In this document: positions 1 to 10,578 of the stretch, in pieces
Layout: each line of letters starts with the position of its first letter
How positions within the stretch are numbered: position 1 is the first letter of the stretch
Origin: Lenzites betulinus
Lineage: Eukaryota; Basidiomycota; Agaricomycetes; Polyporales; Polyporaceae
Assembly (NCBI GenBank): GCA_022264855.1
Contig: JABYQU010000003.1
Coordinates: 496,001-560,000 of the forward strand
Length of the DNA: 64,000 nucleotides
Direction: 5' to 3'
Position numbers and translations under genes: made by a program
The notes under the pieces: generated by a model
The model's database searches: none
Told to the model about the DNA's origin: nothing
Seen by the model: only the letters and a program-made list of their open reading frames with translations

Positions 1-1175
1 CGTCTAGCCGTATCGACGTACGTGTGCGCGGACGAAGAACGGCGCCTGCCTTCGTCCGCAACTATGTGCAACTTGTGCTCAGCATCGCAACTACGGATGG
101 GTCATAGACGCTATGCCTTTAACGACCCTCAGGCTCGGTTGTGGGTAGTCTGCTGCGTCTGTCTACCGCGAAGCAACCAAGGTCCCCGTTTCTGTCACCC
201 TGACTCATGCACGGTGCGTTATCTGTTCCCCGAACGCTGGCTGCGCGACCAGCGATGCACTCCATCTCTCCGACGCCCACGAATCCCGACGACGACTTCG
301 CGCATGCGGCAGATCCGGACGGCACATCCTGCACTGGACGTCCGTATCAAAATGGTCGCAGCGCACGTCGAGCCCGCCGTCCAGCCGGAACCCAGTGTTA
401 ACGTTACAACTAAGTGCACAGCGAACCCAAACCACGGCTGACGGCAATCGCAGTTTGCGCGGGCTTGTGTACGCGTCTCTCGCGCGACCTGCCGTTACAG
501 CACACCATGTGCCTGCCTGCGTACCGGCCCCAACACAGGGTGTGTGTGCATGCGCGGAGGGGCCGCGGCCGGCGATAGTGCAAGGTTAGGTTCGAGCGCG
601 CAGCGCAGCGCTCACGGCAGAGGAGGAGTCGATGCTGTGAGCTCGAGTGGAGCGGGTGAAGGGCTGGATATGGGAGGTGTGTATCGTCGTTAGCGTGAAC
701 AGCATGCGGGGCGGGCGCGGGTATGCCAGAGCGGCGATGGCGGGTGTGGTCGTGTCGGTGCCAGCCCCGTGGTGGCAGAGCCCAGCAACGGCGCTGAGAG
801 AAGTCAAAGGGTGATGGCGTGCCGAACTTTCGCCCGATACTGGGCGTTTTGGCGTTCACTTTGCAGGCACCGGGACATGGGCGAATCGGCGCAGTCGCCG
901 GTCGTCAAGCTCAAGTGCAAAACCTCCGTGCTCGGTGTGCGTGGCAGGCCCGTTTGTATTCGCAGGCTGAACAGCGTCCGTACACAATTTCAGATGGGTG
1001 TCGCGGAGCGGCTGCTGCCACCCGGACAGCCCACGGCATACCAAAAGCTCGCGCGGCACTTCGTAATATTGTCAAATCCCCGCATCGCGCGATACCTCCC
1101 GCAGCACCCAACGAGCGCCGTATCTCATCCACATCATACCCCAGACCACACATCGCAATACCCAAAACACAGGCC
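1..1175. other. No gene seen; downstream flank of AhpD-like gene
   Basis: This GC-rich stretch has several overlapping open frames on both strands. None has recognisable domains, splice-supported continuation or protein-like composition. I see no RNA gene or transposon end here. It may contain the 3' flank of the minus-strand gene that ends at 1176. Confidence 0.4.
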
Positions 1176-2778
1176 TCAGGGCTCGACGTCCGGCACACCG
1201 CCCCTCCACGTCACCCCGACGAGCTGCGCGACCTCCATCGCGATGCGGCGCACGGCGCGGGCCTCGTCGAGGGAGGCGCCGCCGTGGCGCGCGTTCGCGA
1301 GGTGCCACCCGACCTGGCGCGGCGCGTCGACCGCGATGAGCGCGGCGACGATCGCGTACGTCGACTCGACCTGCGTGAGCGCGTCCGTGCCGCCGTACGT
1401 CACCCCGTACCCGATCGTGTTGCACCACCAGCCTGTCAGAGCGGTGCCGGAGGGGATTAGGATGGGGACCGCGTGGTGGGAGGGGACGGGTGGGAATGTA
1501 TGATAGAGGGGGCAGAGAGGCGTTAGCGGGAGCGTCGCACGCGTGATAAGCGGGGGCGATAGGTAGGGGAGAGAGGTGCAGAAGGAGATGCGGGGAATGT
1601 TAATGATGGACGGGGATGGGAGGTGCGGGGAAGGAGGGACGGACCTAGGTCGGGGTAGGCGGAGTCGAGCAGGTTCTGCACGGAGTCTGCCGTGTCGCGG
1701 TACATGGACCGGAAGAGCTGCTCCCCGCTCTTGTCGAACTCTGTCATATGTTTGTTCGTGTCTCTGCGTCGATACATGAGCAAATCTATACATGTTCATA
1801 GAGAACGGGACGCACCGTAGAACTTTCGTCTCGCGTAGGTTCACAGGCATCGCTTCGTTCAGCGCAATGAGCGTGTTAATTGTTTAAGGGGGCGGGTGTA
1901 TCAGATCAATACTGTACACATCCCAATTCTTACAGGACCGAAGAGGTGACATGCTCATGACTGGTCCCAGAAGATCTCTAGTCGAAATAGCCCCGTCCGA
2001 GACCGTGTAGATCTAAGCTCGTTTTCACTATGAGCCAAGCTCTAGGGCAACAGGGAGGTACCATTCCTCCCGGATAGAAAGACAGTATGTAGGCATCTTG
2101 TAGAACTGTTCATACATCGTTGTATAGACCACGGACGTGCCGTCGGATGTCAGAAAATACAATACGCCCTTAGCCTCTGGTAAGTTCGCCGGTTCGTTGT
2201 GCTCCTTACTGTCGACGCACTAAGTGCAACACCGGTTCTATGTAGAGGTAATTCCAAACTAATAGCATCATAGCAACTTCTCGTTGTCGTGGTAAGGCTC
2301 TTAGCTCATCGTAGCCGAATGAACTACTAACGCCCAACGCTCAAAACTGACCGAGCATCGGGACATTGCGTCATCGTACTCGCTCGCAATACGATGATGC
2401 AATGATCGACAGCCGTGCCGAACAATCCCCAGAAATCACGGAACAGACACGGAGGTGAGAACAACTCACCCTGGGCATCCCACTGAGCAGCCCGCTCTGC
2501 AGTACGCCCTCGCGGATCTTGCGCGCGAGCAAGAGCTGCTCCTTCGCCGCCGTCTCGTCTGGCGTGCCCTGCGCGCGCTGTTCCTCCTTGAGCTCTTCGA
2601 GCGCGTACTTAAACACGACGGGGACGGCTTCGGGGGCGTTCGACGCGCTGAACGTGACAGCTGTGATCAGGGCCCACGGGTTCGGCAGTGCGCCGGCGTA
2701 GGCTAGGGTCGAGGGGCCGCCGGATGGATATATGGCCTTGAGTGACGCTAGGAAGGCAGGGGTCGCGAAATTCGCCAT
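1176..2778 (-). pseudogene. AhpD-like (carboxymuconolactone decarboxylase-type) protein, probably damaged
   Basis: The coding pieces on the minus strand are 2778-2470 (starts MANFATPAFLASLKAIYP), about 1883-1816 (TINTLIALNEAMPVNL), 1763-1645 (DTNKHMTEFDKSGEQLF) and 1432-1176 (WWCNTIGYGVTYGG to GVPDVEP stop). In order they match the fungal AhpD-like all-helical family, which is related to peroxidase-reductase and carboxymuconolactone decarboxylase folds. I see no CxxC redox pair, so the biochemical role is open. The last two introns (1764-1815, 1433-1644) have good GT-AG ends. The first does not: the donor GTGAGT at 2469 is clear, but exon 2 is preceded by an in-frame TAA (1884-1886) and no AG. 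That intron would also be about 586 nt, ten times the local norm. Either the gene is broken, a non-AG acceptor is used, or a shorter protein starts at Met 1850. Confidence 0.6.
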
Positions 2779-3599
2779 CTTGGAGGTGCCGCAACGGTAG
2801 TGAGAAGACGAGGGGCTTAACTAGTCAAGCTTTCAAGCCTCGAGAGGATATTATCACGATCGCCAAGCGAAACGGAACAGGGGCGCGCGTGGAAAGTCGG
2901 GTGGTTTCACCCCTCGCGGCAAGCTGAAGCAGATCTTTTATCCGCCAGGAGGATTTGCACTACGAATAAACGGATCACGTCAATTAAGCTATCGGCTTTG
3001 TGGCGTCGGTCCGCCCACCCAGCCCAGTGGACGGTTTCGATGCTTGTTTGAGGTGTGAAGCAGCCTTCTTGTATCATACTGGAGCAAGGTCAGCTTTTTG
3101 TGGTGGAATACATGATAGGGTGACGAGAAAAGTCAGACCGAACGATAGGCGAGGTGAGCATCAAGTTGAACTAGAGAAATATGTAAGCCATAATACATAG
3201 GCGCCTAATAGCCCGTTCCGCTTTCGACTTGTACCATCACATGGCATTTTCTGACTTGGACAATATTGCTAGTGCGCGAGGACATGGAATGATCCTACTC
3301 CTTTTCAGCGTTGTGTTTTCTGCTTATGTTCCAGTGTCGCTGTCGGGGGGTAACTTCATAACAGCGAGAACACCGGCCTCGATGGTGTACTCTCGGCGAA
3401 TATCGCAATGCTATGGCCCAATGAGACGCGTCGGTATAGCACATCCTGTGAGTGTTCCTATCAATCGATTTCTCCCTATGATTCTGGATGAGATTGACTC
3501 CAGTTTGTAGGTCTGGAGACCGTGCGCCGCCAGGAGTCACCAGCACTAGTCAAAGGCGCCTTCAATGATTTTCAATGTTTAGTTGACGTTCCTGGTATT
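2779..3599. other. Non-coding flank between AhpD-like gene and array A
   Basis: This is moderately AT-rich sequence upstream of the AhpD-like gene. It would include that gene's promoter. The open frames on both strands are short and have no protein features. Clear array motifs only begin further right, at about 3.6-3.8 kb. Confidence 0.35.
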
Positions 3600-6500
3600 G
3601 GATGTGTCACATGCCCGAGTGAGTCCTCCATGTTGTGCTACCGTTGTCTTTCACCCTATGTCTAGTATTGGCGGACAATGTCTGCGATTCTCCCATATCA
3701 CCATAGTGACCTTTTGGTCCTCGATGTGCGAGTTCGGCGAGGCATCATCCCTACTCGCGTGAGTCGGTTCACGGGTCTTCCCATATGGTGGTCACGGTCA
3801 TGTCGGGTACCCCGAGTCTCTTGGCGGACGTACTTCTGCCGATGAGGAACCTGTGAGTGCGGCCACGCATGTATGATATCCAGTCCCAGGTACGCGTTGC
3901 GATATTTGGCATAAACCATCTTGATTGCGGCTACTTTCCATTCCGAAATCCTTCGCCTCGCGTTCCATGCAATTTGTGTTCAGATAGCACACCGAAGATA
4001 CCAGTGCCTTCTCCGGCGGAGGTCATAGTATATGCCCAGTGTTTTCCCAAGTTGTTCCTGCATGGGTCCGTATCCAGATCGGGGGCGCTGTGTCACGTTC
4101 CGAGTCCTGGCCCATCGACCGAAGTACAACTTCGGGCGTTGGGCCAGCCAACATTAACGGATATCATGCTTCGAGTAGGCCTCCCAGTTCGAGTGTAGGC
4201 CCGGATTTCTACCATGAGGCATGTTGCATGGCTTGGACTCGGACGGCCCGTATATCTGAGAGCTCTGTATCGCCACCACGGCGGTGCTTGTCCATCGCGA
4301 GTAGGATGCCCGAGTGTATCCACGGTATGATGAATGCACCGTATATCCTGGGACTTGATACAAGCTCTATGTTCGGCGGCTACTGACGAGTCTTCGCATC
4401 GGGAGCCTCAGCTTGATTCGGTGTTCGTTGACCATTGTGGCGTCATCATGTATCGGAAGTTCCTCGTACTGGCGGCGTCTACGAGCGTGTTTACGCGCCC
4501 GCGCGGCTTGTGGGCATGCGGGGTATCCTCCGCAGACTGGCATTCTTGTGGCCTTCCATTTAAGTTGCGGACGAGGTTTCGGCGTCCTGCCCGCCTCTAC
4601 GGTCCTTCTTGTATCTTGTCTGCCCCAGTGACGCAGTGAGACCAACGAAGACACCGTAGTAGGAAGCCACTGGTTGGCGCCGCATCGAACGGTGCTCACT
4701 GGCATGTCCATTGGCCGTGGTTGAGCAAGGCGGCGTCACAGGTACTAATCTGTTCTGCATTCACACAGCGTGCCAGTCTGGTATGCCTCTGGTCAGCTAC
4801 TGCATGTGTAGTCAATCACTCACATGTCTGATCATCTGTAGTTCCGGATAGGGAACGTTGTTGCAAGCATTCGGACAATGCCCCCGCCATTCCGGTCAGG
4901 CAATATTCCATTGGCTTTGATATGGATGCCCAGAAGGGACTGTCTCTTGCCCATGTATCGGAGCCGCCCGATGAATGTGCCTTCGTCCATCCGCCAGTAC
5001 ATTGTTGAACCGCAGTCAGGGTCGTTCACCAATCCAATGTGCGACATCGAGGGCTTGATTCAATCCCCGTCTTGAGCGGCCATTGGTGAGTCTTTGCTCT
5101 GGAGGGTTGCCGTTCCTCGTTGACCATCGTGGCGTCCAAACGAGATGACACCCGTCCCGGCATGTAGCTGCCGCACCCGTGAGCGTGCATTACGCTCCTG
5201 GATGTGGCCGCTCGGTCGGAGGAACATACGCCGCTCACTGTCGTGGCCTATGATGAGCCGTTGGGGAACGCGGTGTTAATGGTTCGCCCGTTGGGCATAT
5301 CCGATATCAACGGCAGCGTTTCCGATCCGGAGCGGCCAAGTTGCCTCATGTCCTATCCGCGTCCGCGGCGGCTGACACAAGGTGGTCCCGTATATCCTGA
5401 TCGCGAAGCTCCCCATTGGCTATAGTATATGGTAGGTGTCCATGCATGCGATCTTCGTCACGTCGTTATGATTCCGGATTGGGGGTGCTTCTCCGAGTTC
5501 TATTCGGCGCCGCTCGCATTTCGCCCAGGCAATCTTCCACCTCTTCAATGGTCAGGGGTGGCTTGGGCGGATGTCATTTTGCGATTTGTGCAGCCCATGT
5601 ATCAGGCGATCCCACCTCGCCAGCGTCTTTGTTCATCTGCTGGTAGGTTGTCGAACCGCAGCCAGAGGGAAGATGCCCAGTTCACATGTCGTAGTACGGC
5701 GTAGAGGACTTGTTACAAGCCCCGTGTTGCGTCGTCTGTCCTCGTTGATCATGGTGGCGTCCACCACCCGGGGTGTTGCTGTTGCGCCCGTGAGCGCGCT
5801 GTAACCTCTCGGTGGCGGCCTCTACGAAGGCGGTGCATATGCCGCTCGCTGGCGAGGTTGACGACGTGCTGTCGGGGAGCACGACGCGCGACTGGTGGCC
5901 CGCCCGTTCTGGCCGTCCTTTGTGCAAATCCGAGTCGTCTGCCGCATTGGTGTCTTAAGGTATGAATGCGGCATGCGCCGGTGATGGAGGCTTGCAAGGG
6001 AGCCTGAGCGGTTGAAGTGTTATGCAACAGCGGCCGCGGTTGGGTACGGTGGCGTCGTGGGCATTCCCTGTCGCATCTGCACAGCATGCCATCCTGGTAA
6101 GCCACCAATCAGCTACTACACGTGTAGCGAAGCACTCACACGTCTGGTCGACTCTAGTGAAGCGGCACGCTGTCTTAGAGCTGCGGGGGAAGAGGGAAAA
6201 TGACGATCTCCGAGTGGTTGCGCTGCTCCGCGGCAGGCTGACATGATCGGCGGCTGACATCGACGGCGGCGGCTGGGGCCGTTCCGTAATGCGGGGGTTC
6301 GAACACATCGCAGCGAGGAATGTTGAAGGTGATGCCCAAGGAGGCTGACGGCGGCGATCTTCGGCGACGACTCACGGAACCTCGACGACGCCACCAGCCA
6401 GGCTCGAGGCGGGCACGGTGGCGTCGGCCATGACGTCGTCAACGACGGGGGCGTTCGACTTTACCTCTTGTTGAATAGTGGCACGCCGTTATCAACCGAT

Positions 6501-7617
6501 GGCGACAGAAGGAGGGAGACGATCTGAGGTGGCGCTGCCCCAGGCTGACATCGGCGGCTGACATCGACGGCAACGACCCGGTACGTTCAGGTATGTGGGG
6601 GTTTGAGGACATTGGGGTGAGGGACGTTGAATAGACTGTAGTACCGCGCTGACGACGGCCATGTTTAGCGACGACACGCCGGATGGTCGACGACGCCACC
6701 GTACGCACCGGTCTGGGAGGAAGGTGTGGCGTCGGGCCAAGAAGTCGTCAACAAGGGCCGCGTTCGACTTCGCGAGGCCTAATAAGGGCGAGCAGGCGTC
6801 ACGATGGAAAGCGCACCCACGAGAGGGGGCCGGCGATTGGAGAAGGAGGCGAGGTGCGTTACTGGGGACAGGCATCCTGACATGATCGGCAGATTACATC
6901 AACAGCGGCGGCCATATCCGTTGCGAGACGGAGGGAATTAAGCACATCGCTGTGTGCGATGGTCACGGAGCTGCGGTATAAAGCTGGCGTGGACGATCTT
7001 GAGCGACGACTCGCGGAACCTCGACGACGCCACCGGTGGGCGGGAAGGAGGGCACAGTGGCGTCCGGCCGAGAAGTCATTGATGATGAAAGCGTTCGGCT
7101 TTGCGAGGCCCAATGACGGCTAGAAGGCGTCGTAAAGGCAGGCGCACCCGCGAGAGGAGGGCCGGGGATGGGGGGAGAAGGCAAGGTGCGATTCCGAGGA
7201 CGGCCGTCCTTATGTGAGGGCGAGTTCACACTCCGCCGCGAATTCCCGGTGCTGCAGCGGTGGGATCTCCGCGGCGTTTCCGCCTGCCATTGTTCTTGTC
7301 CGTGCACCTCCGTGTGCTGATATGTTATGTTGATAAGTGCCGCTGCATTGTGGGGGGGCGTCCTGGAGGCTGATATGCTGTGTGGCGTCCTGGCGGCGAA
7401 ATCGCCCGGGCGAGGAATGTGGCGTCGTCGCCGAGTCAGCGTTTACTGTCCAGATTTGGCAGAGGAGCATAATAGGAGCATTCTGGGCATTATCAGTGCT
7501 CTCCAGCCGCTTCAGATCGCTCGTACGTGGTGGTAAGAGCATTGAACGCTCGACGCCACAAACTGTGGCGGAGGTAGATTAGGCGCCCCAGAGCGCGACG
7601 CGTCGGGCACGTGCTTC
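3600..7617 (-). repeat. Repeat array A (minus-oriented copy of a large non-coding repeat)
   Basis: Read on the minus strand from 7617, this block repeats the layout of array B, which starts at 10940 on the plus strand. It opens with GAAGCACGTGC, a CGACGCGTCG palindrome and GGCGCCTAATC. The motif CCACAGTTTGTGGCGTC follows, then units of about 300-340 bp. Each unit carries paired GACGCCACC and GGTGGCGTC motifs (for example near 6388-6425, 6690-6735 and 7027-7065). Further in, looser units recur with GTGGCGTC near 4437, 5129 and 5755 and with a CGAACCGCAG motif near 5010 and 5656. Parts near 3880-3930 resemble the reverse complement of the 13.7 kb segment of array B. No intact coding sequence is present. 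The left edge is approximate. It ends only 83 bp before the ORC2 start codon. Confidence 0.75.
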
Positions 7618-7699
7618 AGGTAATGAATAGGGTTCCTGATGGCTATCAGTAGCTGCTACTTGTCTGTACTAATAGTAATAGGCGTACTTAGAAGCTTGG

Positions 7700-9313
7700 A
7701 TGTACGCGTTCAATAACTTTCACCTTCCTCCTTCACCTTCAGCCACATCCACTCCTGCACCCGCACAATCCACACGTCCTCCAGATATCCACCCGACACC
7801 GGACATGAGCTCAGAGGACCCATATACGTCCTACGCAGAGGACGACGAACTCGAGGACTGGCCGGGCGACCCGCGCACGCCCAGCCGGCGATTCCACCGC
7901 CGCGCCCTCACCTCCGACTCCGACCCCGACGCGGACGAGGACGAGTACGATGTGCCGCTGCCTGCAGACGACGACGAGCCTGCGCAGGGCTTTGCGACGC
8001 ACACCGCGTTCGACGCGTACTTCCAGCTCGCCGCGAAGCCCGCGCGCACCTCCTCCAACGTGTTCTCCGCGCTCCTCCCCGCGCTCGACCCCGCCGACTT
8101 CGCATCTGTCCTCGCCGCGCATCGCGCTGTTGAGCTCCGTCCGCGGCTGTGGGATGACGAGTCGGCGCGCGCGGGGGCGTACAGGCGGTTCGAAATGGAA
8201 CTTCGTGAGGGCTTCAACCTGCTCTTCTACGGGTACGGCTCCAAGCGCGTGGTGCTGAATGGGTTCGGGACGTTCCTCGCCGAGCGCGGCGGGCACGTCG
8301 TTGTGGCGAATGGCTTTCAGCCATCATTTGCGTTCCGCGACTTGGTGAGTGCGATCGAGTGCGTTCCGGGCGTGCTGGGGGAGGAGGAGGATGGCGCAAG
8401 CGTACCGGGAGGGCTGGACGCGCAGGTTCAACGAATACACGCGTTCTTCTCGCGTCCGCCCCCATCGTCGCCATTGGCAGGGACCTCGAGCCATACACAG
8501 GACGACCTCCCGCACCTCTACATCATCCTGCACAACATCGAGGGCACCGCGTTCCGCGCGCCCAAACACCGCGCCGCCCTCGCCCTCCTCGCACTCGCGC
8601 CACGCATTCACCTCGCCGCGTCCTTCGACCACGTCGTCGGCGCTCCCCTCCGCTGGTCCCTCGCCGAGCTCTTTGCGCGCAAGCCCGACGCGCCGTCTCC
8701 AAATTCAAATTCGAATTCCGCAGCGCCACCGGCACAGACACGCGGGTTCGCGTGGCTCTGGCACGACCTCACCACGCTCGCGCCATACGACTACGAACTC
8801 GCGTACGCGGACCCGACCGTCATCGGTGGCGCCGCCGCGCTCCGTGGCGCGCGTGCCTCCGCCCACGGGGCCGTCGGCGGCGGAATTGGCGCGGCGGGCG
8901 GCGCGGCAGCAGGCGGGAGGGCAGCGGCGATGACGGAGAGCGCGGCGCGCCACATCCTGGCGAGCGTCACGCAAAAAGCGAAGAAGCTGTTCGTGCTTCT
9001 CGGCGCGAAGCAGTTAGAAGTCATGGATGCCTCTGCTGCGACCCCTGGACAAGCGGTGGAGGTTGCAAAGGAGGTACCAGGCGAGGGCGAGGGGGCGTAC
9101 GACTACGACCGGCTGTTCGCGGCGGCGCGGGACAACTTCGTGGCGCAGAACGACACGGCGTTGCGTGCGCTACTGGGCGAGTTTCGCGACCATGGCTTGG
9201 TCGTAGCGGCTGCTGCGGGAGGTGGGGGCGCGAGCGGGGAGGCGCTGTGGATTCCATTGAGGCGGGAAGCGTTGATGAAGGTTGTGGCGGATCTGAAGGC
9301 AGAGGGTGCATAG
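7700..9313 (+). CDS. ORC2: Origin recognition complex subunit 2
   Basis: ORC2 is a core subunit of the six-protein complex that marks replication origins and loads the MCM helicase in the nucleus. This is a single-exon frame of 537 residues. The N-terminal 110 residues are acidic and low-complexity, as expected for the disordered ORC2 tail. The AAA-like core carries the family signature GFNLLFYGYGSKR at about residues 169-182, followed by GHVVVANGFQPS. The C-terminus (about 465-535, DYDRLFAAARDNFVAQ to LRREALMKVVADL) fits the ORC2 winged-helix domain. Gly/Ala-rich insertions near residues 390-420 and 505-515 are lineage additions. The start at 7700 is the first Met; Met 7805 (MSSEDPYT) is an alternative. 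The promoter must be inside or at the edge of repeat array A, whose terminus lies 83 bp upstream. Confidence 0.93.
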   Translation: MYAFNNFHLPPSPSATSTPAPAQSTRPPDIHPTPDMSSEDPYTSYAEDDELEDWPGDPRTPSRRFHRRALTSDSDPDADEDEYDVPLPADDDEPAQGFATHTAFDAYFQLAAKPARTSSNVFSALLPALDPADFASVLAAHRAVELRPRLWDDESARAGAYRRFEMELREGFNLLFYGYGSKRVVLNGFGTFLAERGGHVVVANGFQPSFAFRDLVSAIECVPGVLGEEEDGASVPGGLDAQVQRIHAFFSRPPPSSPLAGTSSHTQDDLPHLYIILHNIEGTAFRAPKHRAALALLALAPRIHLAASFDHVVGAPLRWSLAELFARKPDAPSPNSNSNSAAPPAQTRGFAWLWHDLTTLAPYDYELAYADPTVIGGAAALRGARASAHGAVGGGIGAAGGAAAGGRAAAMTESAARHILASVTQKAKKLFVLLGAKQLEVMDASAATPGQAVEVAKEVPGEGEGAYDYDRLFAAARDNFVAQNDTALRALLGEFRDHGLVVAAAAGGGGASGEALWIPLRREALMKVVADLKAEGA

Positions 9314-9563
9314 TGATTCGGTAGGAACTCTTGTATTTGTACCTTGTTGTAGCATATTGGTGCTCGGACATGGATGACTTGGCCATGTGGATACTCGGAA
9401 AGACAGACGATAGATGCTCGGTCTTAGCAGAGGTATACGTTGCATTGTACGATAGCACAACACTAGGAAACACAGACGATATACTCTATCCATCTACCGG
9501 TCATCGTTCATATCATAGCAGCGTCTCGTCATCCATAACATGTCATTCTATCCCGACCTGGCT

Positions 9564-10578
9564 CTACTGCACCTTCAACTTCGCGGCGGCCGTCTTCGGC
9601 GCAAAGTTGCGCACCGCACGCGTCGCAAACAGACCCGCGAGGACGACCGCGCACACCGCACGCGCCGTCTCGTCGTCCACCGCCGCGACCTTCGCCTCCG
9701 CGTCCGGCCGCCCGAGCCAGCCGAGCGCCACGTCGTGCGCGTCCGCCCAGAACGGCTGCGCATGCGTGAGGAGCGCGTACAGGCCCGTGATGAGCGGCGC
9801 ACACCACAGGTCGGTCGTCGTCCAGCCGTACGGGAGGAACTCGGTGGGCGTGGTGAGCGTGAGCGCGTACGGCTGGAAGAAGGAGAAGAGGTTCGTGAAG
9901 AAGAACCCGGCGTTCGCTGCGAACTGCGGTAAAGCATGAGTTATGTGTGTACGTGGGATAGGGAATGAGGTCAATGAGACGTACCAGGGATGTGAGGAGG
10001 AGCGTCCATGGGTTACTGGAGATGGCGGGCGATGCGTGCGAAGTCACCATGGGCGGGATAAGGTTGCAGAGAAGGTATGCACGCGACATGCCGTCTACCA
10101 GGGAGAGCGGAACCTCGTTGTTGAATGCAGGGGTCGGGACAGCGGGCAGCCACTCCACTGCAGCCTGGATTGCGGTGTAGAAAGCGGGTACAACTCCGGA
10201 AAGCATGAACGACGGCGGGATAGCCAGCGCGGGGCCTGTCCTGACATTGGTTTGGGTGCTCACGGGCAATAAGAGAAACGACTAACACGTTACGGCCTCT
10301 CCGCCATAGACCACCAGCAGCACGGATACGGCATCCCGAACGAACGACCGCTGCTCAATCTCGGGGAGGGCAACGATCCCCTTCTCTGAGTTCACAGTCT
10401 TCGTCTTCTGCACATGGTCGCGCCAGAGCTTCTCCCTGATCTGTCGGAGCGCGACGCACAACCGGACGGCGGCGACCACGTCGAGCGTGCTGAGCGAGAG
10501 CCCGAACCAGGTGAACGGCGCCACCGGCTGGAGAGAGTATCTGTAGAGCTCAACGACGGGGGAGAGTAGGAGAGACAT
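9564..10578 (-). CDS. Multi-pass membrane protein of unknown function (301 aa)
   Basis: Three exons join cleanly: 10578-10289, 10240-9985 and 9923-9564, with introns of 48 and 61 nt. The start chosen is the Met of MSLLLSPVVELYRYSL. The deduced protein has about seven hydrophobic segments, among them FTWFGLSLSTLDVVAAV, FVRDAVSVLLVVYGGEAV, FMLSGVVPAFYTAIQAAV, SNPWTLLLTSLFAANAG, TTDLWCAPLITGLYALL and VCAVVLAGLFATRAV. It ends in a basic tail (KTAAAKLKVQ). Seven segments with a central SNPWT motif would be compatible with a TRIC-type cation channel, but I cannot confirm that family from sequence alone. It is transcribed convergently with ORC2, 250 bp apart. Together the two genes occupy the spacer between the inverted repeat arrays A and B. 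Confidence 0.75.

Noticed and set aside
8359..9324. 321-codon open frame overlapping ORC2 on the same strand
   Set aside because: It is Arg-rich shadow reading of the GC-rich ORC2 gene in another frame and has no domain features.
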